Counted from the stretch's first letter, positions 12,190 to 24,036 are shown. The stretch: DNA of 64,000 bases from Roridomyces roridus (GCA_029378245.1 JARKIF010000006.1:868001-932000); one strand, 5' to 3'. Numbers and translations are program-made. Notes: generated by a model from the sequence alone, not told the origin.

Positions 12190-12956
12190 ATGTTGCGCAC
12201 TCTCTTCTGCTGCTGCGCATCCGCTGCAGCTGCAGACGATGTTTCCGTGCGGTCCCTCCACTCTATTCTCTGCCTCTCCTTCTGACGACCCACAGGTCAT
12301 CCCAGACGAGACGACTCACCTCATCCCTAAAGTCTCCTCGTGCGTGTGTACTCTCGGCAGCACTTCCACTGACAACTTGGAATCCAGCCTGACCCCGGAC
12401 TCGCTCTCCGTCTTGGACCACCAAAAGCTACAAGACCGGATGAGTACCATCGTGCGCGCCAAGCAGGGGTGCGTCGCGCACGCTCCGGTCTCACCCGCTC
12501 CTTCTCACCCCTGTCTCTGTTGTGCAGCAAAATGGTCAACGTCGCTGCACGGACCCCCTTCACGGTGCAAACCGCGCCACCGACACCCTCGGCGGTGCCT
12601 GATCCCGATCCGGCGGGTGACACTAATACCCTAAGCCCTACCGAGACACGCCGGCCGCAAGTGCTGACGATGACACCCGCGGCCTCACGAGGGAGCTGGA
12701 GCCTCAACCCAAGTCGATACTCCTCGCCCAACCCATCACGATCGTCTTCGCGTAAACGTCCTGCATCGGAAAGTAGTGATCGTGCTGAGAGGACTAGGTC
12801 CGAGGCACAGGTGCGTGGCAACATCCCTTTTCCTTGCTCTCCGGTGCTGACAGGTGTTCCATTCAGCCGCCGCCGCCGCTGTCGACGGAGAGCGTCCCCG
12901 TTAAACGAACCGCACTCGCAGAGGACGATATTGCGTTTTCTTGGAGCGATACTTAG
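12190..12956 (+). CDS. LAMTOR1/Ego1-like late endosomal/vacuolar adaptor
   Basis: The first exon (12190-12246) encodes MLRTLFCCCASAAAADDVS; its Cys cluster right after the start suits palmitoylation. After an intron (12247-12295) comes DETTHLIP, like the acidic/dileucine sorting signal of this family. The core QKLQDRMSTIVRAKQG, spliced to KMVNVAARTPF, matches the short helical block I recall for the LAMTOR1 domain in basidiomycetes. The rest is a low-complexity Pro/Ser/Arg tail ending FSWSDT. In yeast and animals this protein anchors the Ragulator/EGO complex to the vacuole or lysosome, where it recruits Rag GTPases for TORC1 signalling. The protein is longer than the animal one owing to the disordered tail. 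A 48-nt stretch at 12340-12387 may be a further, frame-preserving intron. Confidence 0.6.
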
Positions 12957-13333
12957 TACCCCTCATTCGTGCGTCAGTATCATTCTACCCTCTCCCGTGT
13001 ACTGACTCATCTGCCAGGTTTCGTAGATCTTGTATTAACTAATTTATCTGCTCAGATAATGTATACTCTCATTTTGTTGTTATCGTTAATGCTCAAGTCG
13101 ACGTGGTTCCGTCCGAGCCTCTAATCAGCTATCCGATACGGTGGAGGGCTCAGACTGAATGTAAGCACACCCAGGACTATACTGCAGTGACGGACCCGCA
13201 TCTCGTTGCGTAGCGTTCCGACATACGACAGCTGGTCAAGGGTGCGTATGTCCTTCTGAATCTTTCAGTTTCTCATCCTCTGAACGGATTAGACGTAGCC
13301 GGCCGGCGCGGGATTCCCCCAACTTCAGTGTAG
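12957..13333. other. Intergenic spacer
   Basis: An A/T-rich 3' flank of the LAMTOR1-like gene; I see no coding signal. Confidence 0.4.
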
Positions 13334-13925
13334 CTTGTGGTAATGGCTTCCCTCTTCGGGCATCTCGCCTCTCCTCTGGGCGTCAAGCCGATCGAGTCCG
13401 TTGAAGTGGCACTGCACTCCCGGGTATATAACTACTGGGGTCTCTACCTCTCTCTTCCACCATGTTAAACCCGGGGCCCACGGTGCAGATGCCCTAATGT
13501 TGACTGCCAGGTGCTACACTCCCGAGACAACAGACGTCGACGCGGATGCATATGGCCTCACTCTACCCTTTGCTTTGTTTACAAGACGCTGGATCCCGTG
13601 AGTGACTCCATGCCGACGCGATTCTTTTTTGACTTTCTCGGTTGAAAAAAAGAGCCCTTCGTGATTCTTGGCCAGATTTCTTTCGACGCCAGGAATCTCA
13701 TTGGGCCGTGGACTGGCAGAGTCATGACCCTCCGGCGGGGTCTTCCGCGATGTAAGTGCACTGGGCGGCGTCTGCCAGTCCTTGATTATTCTGATGAACA
13801 TGCAGAATGCTCGCCACGCGATACTTGCAACTGCCGGCGGACGCAAAATCGGACTGATGATCATTCTCATCGAAGCCGAGCGGGACATCTCGTTGGCTCG
13901 TTAACACCTGGGCGTCTCGCAATAT
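13334..13925 (+). pseudogene. Alpha/beta-hydrolase relic, copy A
   Basis: A TATA box (TATATAA, 13425-13431) is followed by a frame reading DALMLTARCYTPETTDV, then a degraded strand-loop region, a splice donor at 13599, and after the acceptor near 13677 a frame with HWAVDWQSHDPPAG. In intact basidiomycete alpha/beta-hydrolases these blocks are the first strand, the HGAG oxyanion loop and the region WALDWQSHG. Here the frames do not join and the HG motif is lost. No lid, catalytic Asp or His region follows. A paralogous relic lies 0.8 kb downstream. Identification rests on these short blocks only. Confidence 0.55.
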
Positions 13926-14155
13926 AACATGCGGAAACAAGTTTATTTATTTGGAAGGGAGGGGTATCGATGCGGGCTTACGTCGTACGTACCCCGTCTT
14001 CTTCGCTTTTTTTTCTCGCAACGTGACAGTTTGAAAGCCGATCCTTCTTTAGACAGTTGTTCCAGTGAGCTTACCCACACCCCGATGCATCATGGCATGT
14101 CTTTCAAACGTTCGCGATTTCGCCTAGCTTGACGTCTGGCGTAGCCCGCGCGGTG

Positions 14156-14483
14156 GCTTGTGGTAATGGATTTCCCTTTCGGACATCTCGCATCTCACTC
14201 TACAGTCGATCTCGGTCGAGGTCGGTAGGATTATGAGTCTACGTGCCAGAAGAACGTCGATCCGCTCACCACCCCGGGTATATAACTACTGACCTGCCTC
14301 CCTCTCTCCCTCCAACCAATGCTCGTCTTCCATCGTGTTAAACGGTAAACCCAGGGCCCGCCGACGATGCAGATGCGCTAAAGCTGACTGTCAATCGATA
14401 CACTCCAGAGGCAACCAGCGTCTCCGCGAATGATCTCACTCTGCTTTGTTTACACGGTGCTGGATCTCGTGAGTGACTCCACA
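14156..14483 (+). pseudogene. Alpha/beta-hydrolase relic, copy B (tandem duplicate)
   Basis: This segment repeats copy A from its promoter to the first splice donor: GGCTTGTGGTAATGG, the TATA box (TATATAA, 14279-14285), the leader, the first exon and GTGAGTGACTCCA. It keeps a better first exon, reading LKLTVNRYTPEATSV and then LTLLCLHGAGS, where HGAG is the oxyanion-hole motif. A stop just before the exon blocks translation from the upstream ATG, and nothing after the donor is recognisable as hydrolase. It is a truncated duplicate. Confidence 0.6.
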
Positions 14484-14858
14484 CAGAATCATGATGATTC
14501 AGCGTGCGGGGCACATGGTACGTCCCATGTTAAGATACCCTGTACCCATGTCCTCAATACCCACAGGTGTTGCAAGAGAACCCCGATGGTTTGGCGGGCG
14601 ATGAGTGGTGTGCTTGAGCAGCTGAGCACGGAGATTGCGGGGAATGTACAGCCAGCCTCCGAGAGTTTCTCATATGCCCGCTTTCCATCGCAGCGGGACA
14701 ATTTAAAAGCCAGCGTCTGCGTGTCCAAGCCCTTCTCCCGGTGACATGGTCATGACCAGAGATTTTAATCCAGTCAACATTCAACCGAACCCATGTCGAA
14801 GTTCTCCCGTGCGGCCCTAAATAGCTGTCGCTTTGAGAAATCTACCCTCTCGCCACCA

Positions 14859-15315
14859 ATGCGCCCTCTCGTACTCCTCCTTGCCGCAGCCACGGCCGTC
14901 GTTTCGCAGACCCTCAATGTCACCGGCACGGACGACCATGATCTCTACTATGCATTCTGGGCGCCCGACGGGGCCAATGTGACGATAACCAATTACGATT
15001 ATTACTACTTTGGCAAATACACCATCCAGTGGGGCGAGAACAGTGATTTCTTGGGCGGGACGGGATGGCAAGTTGGTTGCCGAGTAAGAATTTTGATATC
15101 CAGTGCATTCACAAGTAATGATAACTTGGCGCAGGCCTCTGCAGTTTTCAACAAACCATCTGTTCACGGGCAATGGAAGCAGTCTGGTGTTGTACGGCAC
15201 CAGTACAGACCCGGCCGTAGAACTGGCGGATGCGAGAACTACTTATCCGCTTGCCAGTCAATTTCTTGATCTGTTTTTCCGACGTGTGGCTTTCCAAAAC
15301 ATCCATTCAAATTAG
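14859..15315 (+). pseudogene. Truncated GH11 endo-beta-1,4-xylanase relic
   Basis: A signal peptide (MRPLVLLLAAATAVVSQ) precedes residues typical of the N-terminal half of GH11 jelly-roll xylanases: YYAFWAPDGANVTITNYD, KYTIQWGENSDFLGGTGWQ, then, after an intron from 15085 to about 15135, RPLQFSTNHLFTGNGSSLVL and YGTSTDPAVE. The last E lies where the GH11 nucleophile motif should read E-Y-Y, but here the next residues are LADA and the YY is gone. The C-terminal half with the acid/base Glu is absent; the frame ends in unrelated sequence. An active enzyme cannot come from this copy. An upstream in-frame ATG exists, but the signal peptide argues for 14859. Confidence 0.65.
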
Positions 15316-15371
15316 CTCAGTTATAACTGGGTATCGTACTATTCGAAATAACAGAAAGAATAAACATCCAA

Positions 15372-16858
15372 TTAAACACACCATCCCACCCCTCCGAGCT
15401 TCACGCTCAACACTCCATTGACAACCTCATCCTGATCCTCCTCAGGATACTCACGCAAAAGCGCGGCATCCTGTAACGCCTCCAACCTTCTCCACGTATC
15501 GCCTCCACGCGACCTTACAGCCTCGACGACGCGCGGCCAGCCGGGGTACGCAGAGCGGCGGAGGACGCCCCATATCCAGCGGAGGCTCAATATCGCTATG
15601 GGACTCGGACGCAATTCCACGGACTGCGAGATGTCAGGTAGCCAGAGGTCGTCGCAGACACGGAGCAAGCGGATTTGGGGTGCTTCTACATTGCAAGGTC
15701 AAAGAAGAAAGGGGAAGAGGAGGATATACGTACGCGGAAGAGTACACTCCGTGAGTGAAGTACACAGTGCACCAAAAGCCGTGGCGGTATCGAAGGCGCT
15801 GTCCATGTGCGGCGCGGGTACCTCATCTGCAAGCTTTCGGACGTTGACACAGGTAATTTCGAGCCGCTGTAGTGAGGAGAATCGTGCGAGGTGTTGTCCG
15901 ATAGCCTGTAGATTCGTCGGCTGCTTGCAAAGAATCAGCGATGCTCATAACTTTGAAGGGAGGGAAAGCACGTACATGCGTAAGCACCACATCAACAAAG
16001 AACAAATTCGTCAAGACGAGTGAATAAATGTGCGGAACGTGGTCTGCGATGCGTTCGAGGAGATCGAGATTCCAGCCTGGCCGACGACAGCTGAGGAGGT
16101 TGAGAGTATCCCCACTCGAGCGTTGTAGTGCAGCGAGAGAATCACCCGTCGTCTCACCCACGGCGTCCCATGTGATGAACGCGGCACGCAGCGAGGCGCG
16201 GTGGAGGATCGGCGCTACGCACGAGGAGTTGCCGATAAAGTACTCCAGTTGAGGAAGCGTTACTGTCACGGCTTGGTCGCCGAGCCTGGGCGGGGGAATC
16301 TCCTCCTGGGCACCGAGCTGTAGGTAGGAGATGTGTGGGTGGTGATTGAGGAAGGACACCATCGTCCCATCGAGGGGTAGGTGGCATTCAAAGTGCCGCA
16401 GACGGGGCAGCGAGCAGTGCGGAAGGACCGAGGCATAATTGCAATCGGGGACTAGAAGCAGGAGGTGGTGGACGTGAGTTAGCCGTGCCAAGGCTTTGCT
16501 GACGAGTGAGTAGAAGGAAGAGCATATCGGTGATGAGGAAGGGCTGCGGTGTAGATTAGTCTCAAGATTACCACGGTAAAACGAGGGAAGGAACTCACAT
16601 ATACGATATCGCGAAGCTCCTGACGGCAGAGGCGATCCCGTCGTTGCTTGCGAGAGTGCGACAGCATTTGACGACGCCCACCAGCGTGGTTAGCTCGACG
16701 TTGCAGTATATCGAGCGCACACAGAGTGTGTGGAGGAGTTTTGATACACGAGATAGAGCGAGATGCGATTCCGGCGTTGTGAACGCAACAATTTCTTCCA
16801 AAGTCTCGGGCGCGAGGCTTCTGATGGGGGATCCTGTCGCAAGAGCCATAGGGCTCAT
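15372..16858 (-). CDS. F-box-like/leucine-rich-repeat-type protein, about 443 aa
   Basis: Exons on the minus strand are 16858-16599, 16543-15976, 15923-15734 and 15685-15372; phases join cleanly and the frame is open to the TAA at 15374. The N-terminus reads LAPETLEEIVAFTTPES and ALSRVSKLLHTLCVRSIYC, the two-helix F-box-like motif common in Agaricomycetes. LLSRTSK- and VRxxY-type residues fit. The rest has irregular Leu-rich repeats (LTHVHHLLLLV, LPQLEYFIGNSS, FSSLQRLEITCVNVRKLADE). Such proteins usually serve as substrate receptors of SCF ubiquitin ligases; partners cannot be read from the sequence. F-box genes of this layout are very numerous in these fungi, so the specific role is unknown. 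Confidence 0.75.
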
Positions 16859-18601
16859 GCGGGAGTCGGAGTGGGCGACTCCAGAATTGTGAGACGTCCC
16901 GGTGAAGATCGTGTACGTGCGGGGCGAGGAAGGCAAAGAGGGGAGAGACTCGGCAAGTCCGAGAAGCATGGCTGCCTGCCGCCTTAAGCTGCTCCAGCCG
17001 CACGACAAACACGAGGCGCAGGCTGTGCCGGCTGAGCTCAATCCACCGAAAACGGACAGAAGCACGGGGGAAGGCCGAGTACTCAGCTCTCCCGTGGGTT
17101 CTGGCGAGAATTTGGATGAGCGGGGGGTTAGGCTTTGGGTAAAAAAAGGATAGGAACGTACGTGAGCGTGCTAGCCGGTCGAAATGACACCGTGATGCTA
17201 TTACCTCACCCCGCCAGCGCAACCCTTGTATTTATCTTCCCTCCGCGCGGTCACAGTTCCCATGGTCACCTCACTCCCCGTGCGGGCGCGAGGCTCGACT
17301 CGGGCGCCCAGGAGAAAAATCAGCGGGGGGAGGAGCTAAGATCTAATCATGATGCTCCAAGGCCTGGACTGCCCGCGTGCTCCCCTTGAACTGCTCCCGT
17401 GTATTCGGAGTGAACGGCGTGCGGGGGGAAAAACCTCGTACAACGCACCCGGAGTTCATCAAGCACTTGTCAGGCACAGCCGAGTTGAATGAAAGGTTGT
17501 AAATTGTGGGTCCACGGCGACGAGCGGAATTTTTGAGATCGTCGGGAGAACACCCACAAGCCCACACCGGAAATTACCTGTCACTACTTCATTCTTTTGG
17601 GCAGATGACAAACCAACCTGTACAGGCCGATGACAGACCGACTGCAGCAAGCTCGATTCTCGGGCAACTCCTGGTCTCAGAACGAGTTCAAAATAACTCG
17701 GCGAGCAGACGGCAGCTGAGTTTGGGTGCTTCCACGGAGACAGGGGCTTGGGACAGAGCGGCGGAAAAGGCCTGGACGCGGTGTGGGTGCTGTAAGCATT
17801 ACGGGCAGCTGAGCATCTTCTGAATAGGGCTGGCTGGGTCCATGAGGTCAAGATATTTCGGCCGTTTGCGAACGAACACGAACATAACGCGCCGTCCGCC
17901 GGCGTTAGAGCGGTCCCGTAAGTATTGGAGAACGCACATGGGAACAAATAAATCTCACGCTGTTGGGGCGGATAGAGTTCGAGTTCGGTTGCCTCGTTGA
18001 GGACACGACTCAACGTGTGCAATGAGGCGGTTATTACCATCGATTGCAGCCGGGCGTACTCAACGAGAAGTTGAAAGATCTGTGCCTTGATGCGCCTCAT
18101 CAGTGATGCGCCCATCAAACAAACCCGCGTCACCGTGCTTACCTGCTGACTGTATGAAAATGACCAGCTCACTGCAAGCTTAGTGTGCACTTGTTCCCAC
18201 TGCGGCATGCCATCAGTGCATGTTAGGGATGCCGCCTTGACGTGAAGAGCATTACCAGGGAGTGTTCATCCCCCTCCGAGCTTGTGGCCTAGCGCGCGAA
18301 ACTTGACGCGCTGTGGGTGATTGGTGAGGTTAGAAGGAACTGTTAAACCTTCAGCTTGTCTTGAATCAAGTAGTGCAGTGAGAAAAAAGGAGTATGCCGC
18401 ACCCAATAACGAATAGTGTTTTCCTGGAGTGAATTTATCCGTCTATCCGCCCCATTCAGCGGCAAAGGAACTGACAGATCCAAAGGCGGGGCGTGTCAAC
18501 TCAGTCCTGTCATCGTAAATTGAGAGCGATATAAGTAAGTTCCCGGCTGGACCAACAGAAATTTCATACCACAACCATCCCCACACTCACCTCATTCAGA
18601 A
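16859..18601. other. Intergenic region with an uncertain minus-strand exon
   Basis: It holds the promoter of the F-box-like gene and that of the GST (a possible TATA motif ATATAAG at 18529-18535). A minus-strand frame at 17459-18208 (starting MPQWEQVHTKLAVSWSFSYS) has splice-like sites but no recognisable domain, so I do not call it a gene. Confidence 0.35.
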
Positions 18602-19426
18602 ATGGTCCTCAAAGTCTACGGCCTCGGCGTCGCCGTGTGCACTCGGCGCATCGCCACCGTCCTCCACGAGCTCCAAATCCCCTTTGAACTCGTTGAGGTG
18701 AACCTCATGGCGGGTGAACACAAGACGCCGGAGTTTCTCGAGAAGAATCCCTTTGGTCAGATCTCGTATATCGTGTGTCCTTGTTTCTGCGGGTGGTTAG
18801 TCCCACTGATGATGGCATTTAGGACGACGACGGCTTCATCCTCTACGAATCGCGCGCCATCTGCCGCTACCTCGCGACCAAATACAAGTCACAGCTCCTC
18901 CCCGCCGCAGGCGATTTGCAGGCCAAGGCGATCTTCGAACAGGCCTGCGCCAGCGAGTACTGCAGCTTTGACCCCGAGGCAGCCAAGTATGTCCTTGAGA
19001 CTGTGTTGAAGCCGTGCGTCTTTTTTTCCCTTCTTCCATCTCTTCTTCCGAGACAAAGCTGATTCCGAGACAGGTCGCTCTACGGGACGACTCCGGACAC
19101 CGCGGAAGCGACCAAGATCCTCGAGGCACTCGAGCCCAAGATCGCCGCGTACGACACTATTCTGAAGAAGAGCCGCTACGTCGCCGGGGAGGTGCGTTGA
19201 TTGCCTCCATTCGATCTGAGACTGCGTCAGTAACATTGAACAAATATAGAAACTCACCCTCGCCGACTTGTTCCACCTCCCCATCGCGCCGCTCCTCGCT
19301 GTGGGTGGTAGCGACGTCATGACCTCCCAGCGGTTTCAAAATGTAAAGCACTGGTACGAGGAGCTCGTGGGTAGAGCTTCTTGGAAGGCGTATGAAGGCG
19401 GGGTCAAGACGACGCTGGCTTATTGA
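18602..19426 (+). CDS. Glutathione S-transferase, phi-like, 218 aa
   Basis: Exons are 18602-18772, 18823-19013, 19074-19191 and 19250-19426. The N-terminal thioredoxin fold has MVLKVYGLGVAVCTRRIATV (Cys or Ser at about 13 is near the glutathione site), NPFGQIS with the cis-Pro loop, and the glutathione-binding D-GFILYESRAICRYLA, where ES contacts the gamma-glutamyl group. The C-terminal helical domain includes YVAGE-KLTLADLFHLPIAP, the GST N-capping box (T-x-x-D). The length matches cytosolic GSTs. The enzyme joins glutathione to electrophiles in the cytosol and so serves detoxification and oxidative-stress defence. The plant-like phi fold is known in fungi. I see no neighbour that explains a specific substrate. 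Confidence 0.9.
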
Positions 19427-20061
19427 GCTGTAGTCGATGTATATGATAGTCCTTATCCGTACTTGGTTGGAGAAACTTGGAAAATGATTGGGGTAGAAGA
19501 AAATCCAGGGCACTACTTATCTGAGCTGTAAGAATACACTCACCTTCGCCAAGTCCGAGTCGCACTCGACGTGGAGTCGGAGAAGGATACCCAACAACAC
19601 CGTTGAGTAAACCATAGGTTGTGCTGCAGAAATGCCAAGATTCAAGGTGAGATGATGGGCGTCCGTGGGACTTGAGACGCGAAGCAACGCGAAGACGAGC
19701 TCGAGGCATTTCTGCGCGGTGGGGGACGCGACGCCTGGAAGCAGGCTTACATACTAGCCTCTAGGTATTCGCTGGCCCAGCTGGCGAGCCTCGGCTGGGA
19801 CAGGGGGGTGGGATGGCGATCCAATGTATTCGATGGTGGTGGCAGGGAAGAAAGAGGATATGTCAGACGTTTCACAGCCCATCATTGATCCATGATGAAT
19901 TGATGCGTCCTGGATGAGCTCTTCAAAAAGCAAATGTCAGTTCGTGCAGAATAGGGAAGACGGTTATTGTTATTATTGTCTTGCATGCGAGTATATTTTA
20001 AAAAAACCTCCTCTCCAATCGCACGAGAGTGCACTCGAAGGCAGCGGGATGGCTGCCATCG
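19427..20061. other. Intergenic spacer
   Basis: There is no conserved coding signal; a short frame at 19914-20138 overlaps the tandem repeat that follows and is not convincing. Confidence 0.35.
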
Positions 20062-20320
20062 GTGAGGAGCTGGAGGTCAAAGTTCAGTCGAGCAGTTGGC
20101 GGAGAGCAATCATAGACAACGCACCGGATGAAGAATAGAAAAAAAGACTGCCGCCCGAATGCACACTATCCAGCCTCGAATCGAAACGAGTGAGGAGCTG
20201 GATTGAGGTCAAAGTTCAGTCGAGGAGTTGACGGAGAGCAATCATATACAACGCACCGGATGAAGAAAGAAAAAAGACTGCCGCCCGATTGCACGCTATC
20301 CAGCCTCGAATCGAAACGAG
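20062..20320. repeat. Tandem duplication, two copies of about 128-131 bp
   Basis: GTGAGGAGCTGGA begins at 20062 and again at 20190, and both copies end with CAGCCTCGAATCGAAACGAG. The copies differ by a few substitutions and small indels. Right after them a hairpin with 9-bp arms, ACGATCTTC/GAAGATCGT, lies at about 20343-20361. No gene is evident here. Confidence 0.8.
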
Positions 20321-20833
20321 GCGTCCCGCTCGTTGTTTAATTAACGATCTTCGGAAGATCGTCAAACGGCGCTACTGGATGTTTTCATCTTTGCTCGATT
20401 CGTCAGTCACCTGTGAGCAACCCAAGATGGAAGAGACAGCCATCCTCGACGCCGATGGTCATGAGAGTGACGAAACCGAGATCTCGGGCGGGTGTAAATG
20501 CGTGCGGCCCCTACGTGGCCACTGTTCGGATGAGAGGTAAGTGGATATGCAGGCCGGGGAGCTTGTAGAACAGAGTAGCGTCGCATTCGGAGGGTGGGGT
20601 AGATGGGGCAGTGTAGATGATGCATTGCGATGAATAGGTGGATACAAGATCGTAGCGGACGTAGCCGTATGCAGGGGGATATAATACATCAATAGCGTAG
20701 GTGTGGTTGTGGGTGAGCGGAGGCGTGGCTATGGGGTATCGAGACATCCCACTGATTGTCTGCAAACACTCCATCAGACTTTGAGCGCGGCAGAAAAGAC
20801 AGCAGACGCACTTTTGAGTCCCATTGTTTCTCA

Positions 20834-21209
20834 TCATTTCCCCTCCAACGAGTCCATGAAAGTCTGTAAGAGCTCGGGGAAGTTCCATATGCCCATGGCG
20901 CCCGTGAAAATGTACCCGATCCCCAGCAAGAAGAAATTCACGTAGAAGCCAAACCACGCGATGGTTTTGAAGACAAAGAAGGCCCATCCGTGGTATATGT
21001 CATTTGGCCGCCCTTGAGTGAGCTGGACGGACATACCGCACGAGTGGCACGGTGACCTTGTAGAGGCAGTAAATGCCCACGATGGGCATGAGGATGGCGC
21101 GGAAGGTCTCGTATCGGTAGGCACAGAAGGCTAGGCCGAGTAGGATGAGAAACTGGACGGGGAGCGAGAAGGAGTTGAGGAATGGCAAGGGCAGGAACGC
21201 GAAGGCCAT
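20834..21209 (-). CDS. Small multi-pass membrane protein of unknown function
   Basis: Two minus-strand frames carry clear membrane segments. The first, starting at 21209, reads MAFAFLPLPFLNSFSLPVQF then LLGLAFCAYRYETF and LMPIVGIYCLYKVTVPLV. The second, ending at 20834, reads GWAFFVFKTIAWFGFYVNFF, LLGIGYIFTGAMGIW and ends FMDSLEGK. Together they make a four-helix protein of about 110 residues. The splice junction between them (a GTATGT donor lies near 21042) could not be placed with correct phase, so the model is tentative. I do not recognise the family. Confidence 0.45.
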
Positions 21210-21652
21210 GACGGTCGTGCAGAGATGTGGATCATGTGACTCTGGCCACTGAGTCATGGCACTGTCACCTGTGACATCACCTTGGTCCTTTCTCTTCTAC
21301 CGTCACTCGGACTCACTCGGACCCACCGCTGGCTCTTCGCTCATATTCGCATTCGACGATACATGGCCTTGGGCCCTTTTGGGCTCGATCCGGACGACAA
21401 GTTCCGTGTTGTGAGTCGTGACTGGTCTCGGTGTCTGGCCGCCGCACCGGCCCAGCCATCGACGCACCTTGTCCCTTAGACCCACCCCGTCCAAGCGCAG
21501 GTACTCCTTCGCCAGCCGATCGAATATCAGAAAATTCTGTCCCCTATCTCCTGCGCTTTGACCTGCGACGCTTTGGCCCAAGTCTATAAAAAAAGACCCG
21601 GTGCTGATCCATCCATCCAACGAACGGCGACATCCCCTCCCCTCCTCACCAA

Positions 21653-22945
21653 ATGTCCACATCTTCTGTGACCCTCTCTGAATCCCGCTCACACGAGATC
21701 GCGACCCAACTAGCAGAAACCGCAGGGCTGACACCGACCGACATGTTCTTTGATATCCTGCCAAGGAGACACCAGCCACTCATTGATCAAGTGCGTCCCA
21801 ACGCACTCCATATTTTCATTACTCCTGACATGTTGTCCAGTGGTGCAGCGTCGCGGACGACAACAGAGAAATCTGGCCTGGGGTCCTTGTACGTCCACCC
21901 TACTGACTTCTCTCATCCAACTCACAAATCCCTCCGTAGAGCAACCTCTGCAAACGCTTCCTCCCTTCCCTCATCGAGGCGTACAAAGCCCTCCCCATAG
22001 CCAATGGAATCCACGCCCTCCTCCTCACCGCCATTGTTGCAAACTCGTACTTCCGCGATTTTATGGGTCTCGGCCTGGCCCCGGATCTGCTCGCTTTCTA
22101 CGCGCGCCAACTGAGGATGAACAATACCTGGTCTCGCAGCGTACGTCTTTCCCTCCTTTGAATCTGTGTATGTACCGACCGCTTTCGTTTAGAACCCCGA
22201 CAACTTTCGCGCTTCACTTGAAATGCTCAAACACCTCCTTTACTGTGCGTCTACTCTATCTCTCACTCCAGACGTGTGATTAATATGTGGTACTCCAGAC
22301 GCCCGCAAATTCCGACGCGCCGACCCACTCTCACCATCCACCGAACTCGCCTTGGCCAAGTGGCTCGGTCGACAAGGCCTGCGTTCAATGGAAGCCGCCA
22401 AGATCAAGATCGTCCGTGCCCGGTGGCAGGCGTATGATGAGCGTATGGAACACGCTATCAATTGTCATCGGGATAACGCCGATTTGTGTTTTGCGTGAGT
22501 TTTCCTGTCCTTTCCTTGTATCCTCTGCTCTCCCTACCCTAGTCTTCCAACGCTGACTGTGGCTTTCGTATCCAGCCTCCAAGCATTCATCCTCACCCCG
22601 CAAGCCGACCCTTTCCGCCTGCTCGTCACCACAACACATTTGGAGCGCACGTACATCGGTTCGGGCATCTCCGCTGCTGGACGAACGCCCGTTCTATCTT
22701 TGTTACCTTTGTCGCCGGCTTCTTCGTGAGTTCTTCTACTTGCCTTACTACTTTATGCGCTGACGTACATGTTGATGCAGGCGCCCGGAAAGTTGTGGTT
22801 CCTCGGAGACAAGGCGCCCGAATCCGACTCCCAATGTGAATCTGAATCTGAATCTGAATCAGCGTTGGACCGTACCACGCCCACGTCGGGTGCCTGTTCC
22901 GGCGGCGTGAGCGATTCCGAAACGGAGTGTCGTTCCAGCCGTTAG
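21653..22945 (+). CDS. Orphan protein, about seven exons, Ser/Glu repeat near C-terminus
   Basis: The start MSTSSVTLSESRSHEIATQL is followed by exons joined at GT-AG introns of 50-85 nt: 21653-21790, then pieces containing WCSVADDNREIWPGVL, SNLCKRFLPSLIEAYKAL, NPDNFRASLEMLKHLLYYAR, AKWLGRQGLRSMEAAK and TPQADPFRLLVTTTHLERTY, ending in an exon with GKLWFLGDKAPESDS. The tail has a run of SE dipeptides encoded by a (GAATCT)n microsatellite at about 22835-22861. It has no signal peptide and no membrane helix, and is rich in helical, charged stretches. I know no family for it. A nucleocytoplasmic protein is likely; its function is unknown. Confidence 0.55.
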
Positions 22946-24036
22946 GGCCGAACGACTCATTCGAAATTTTCGGAAGGTGAAGGTGTAGCTATGGCGTGTT
23001 TGTTATCTGTCTGCGCTCGGATTACTCTCGGTTTCGATGGGCTTCTGTACACTGCGTCCGTATTTAATTTGCGCATGCCGTGCCGAACTCAGCCCGGTGA
23101 TGGACACCCCGCCGCCTCCTGTGATGCCCCGACCTCAAATCTCGTTCGTTCATATCTATAGTCCTTGGTTCAAATTCGCTGTACATGCACAAGAAACTTG
23201 CCCATAAATGGACTGTTCGGGACGGTAACACCGCCTTGGACTCTCAGTCTGGATATGGTGTTACCTGATCGCTCTCAAACCGGACATCTGGCATCGGCTG
23301 ATGCGATCAACTTGTTCGTGTAGTTGGGGTTGTGGTTTCTGGATCTTCAACCTCCATTTTGGCCCGAGAACGACACAAAAATCATTGCACTCGAAACTGG
23401 CTCAGCTCAGGGCATGCTACGACTCCGAATCGATCTCGCAGCGTTGTCTGCATGTGCGAGCAGACTCCTAACTGCGGGAATCAGTGATTTCTTCGTTGCA
23501 GAAGGTCACGAGCAGATGTTCAGGATGGCTACTGAACTGCAGGGTTGTCCCATTGCGGATGCTTGGAAGGGGTAGAGGAAGTATGTTCCGAGTACTTTAC
23601 GTAATCGGTCATATGATTTTTGTACCGTACCAGGTTTCGCTGTTCGCGATTTTTGTGTAACCAGAAATCTGTGAGCTCACGTGACTTAGGGTGTCTTTCC
23701 CTCGTTCGATTCCCAATGCAGCCTATTTCTTTCTTTCTTCTTATGCATCTGCTCCTCCTCTTTTCCTTTGTATTGTGTGTCCTTCGAGTCTGCCTGTGCT
23801 TTCCATTTCCAGAAGAATCTGACCTCAAGAGTCAACACTGTGGAACCTTGAACCTCAGTTGAACCTGTTGCACATGTCACCATGTGGTTGGATTCAGGTT
23901 TTTGATGAATGTCCCAGCCCAGTATAAGTACCTCAAATACTCCCAGATTTGTTCGAGAAGCAGGGGCACAATCCAAGCTGATTCTTTCAAGGGTGTTGTT
24001 TGCTGGTATTTGATCTCTGATCAAGCAAAGTGAGGT
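22946..24036. other. Intergenic region
   Basis: I see no gene. It contains 3' flank sequence and short, unrelated open frames. Confidence 0.35.

Noticed and set aside
17459..18208. 250-residue frame on the minus strand
   Set aside because: No domain; splice-like sites inside suggest chance or a weak gene.
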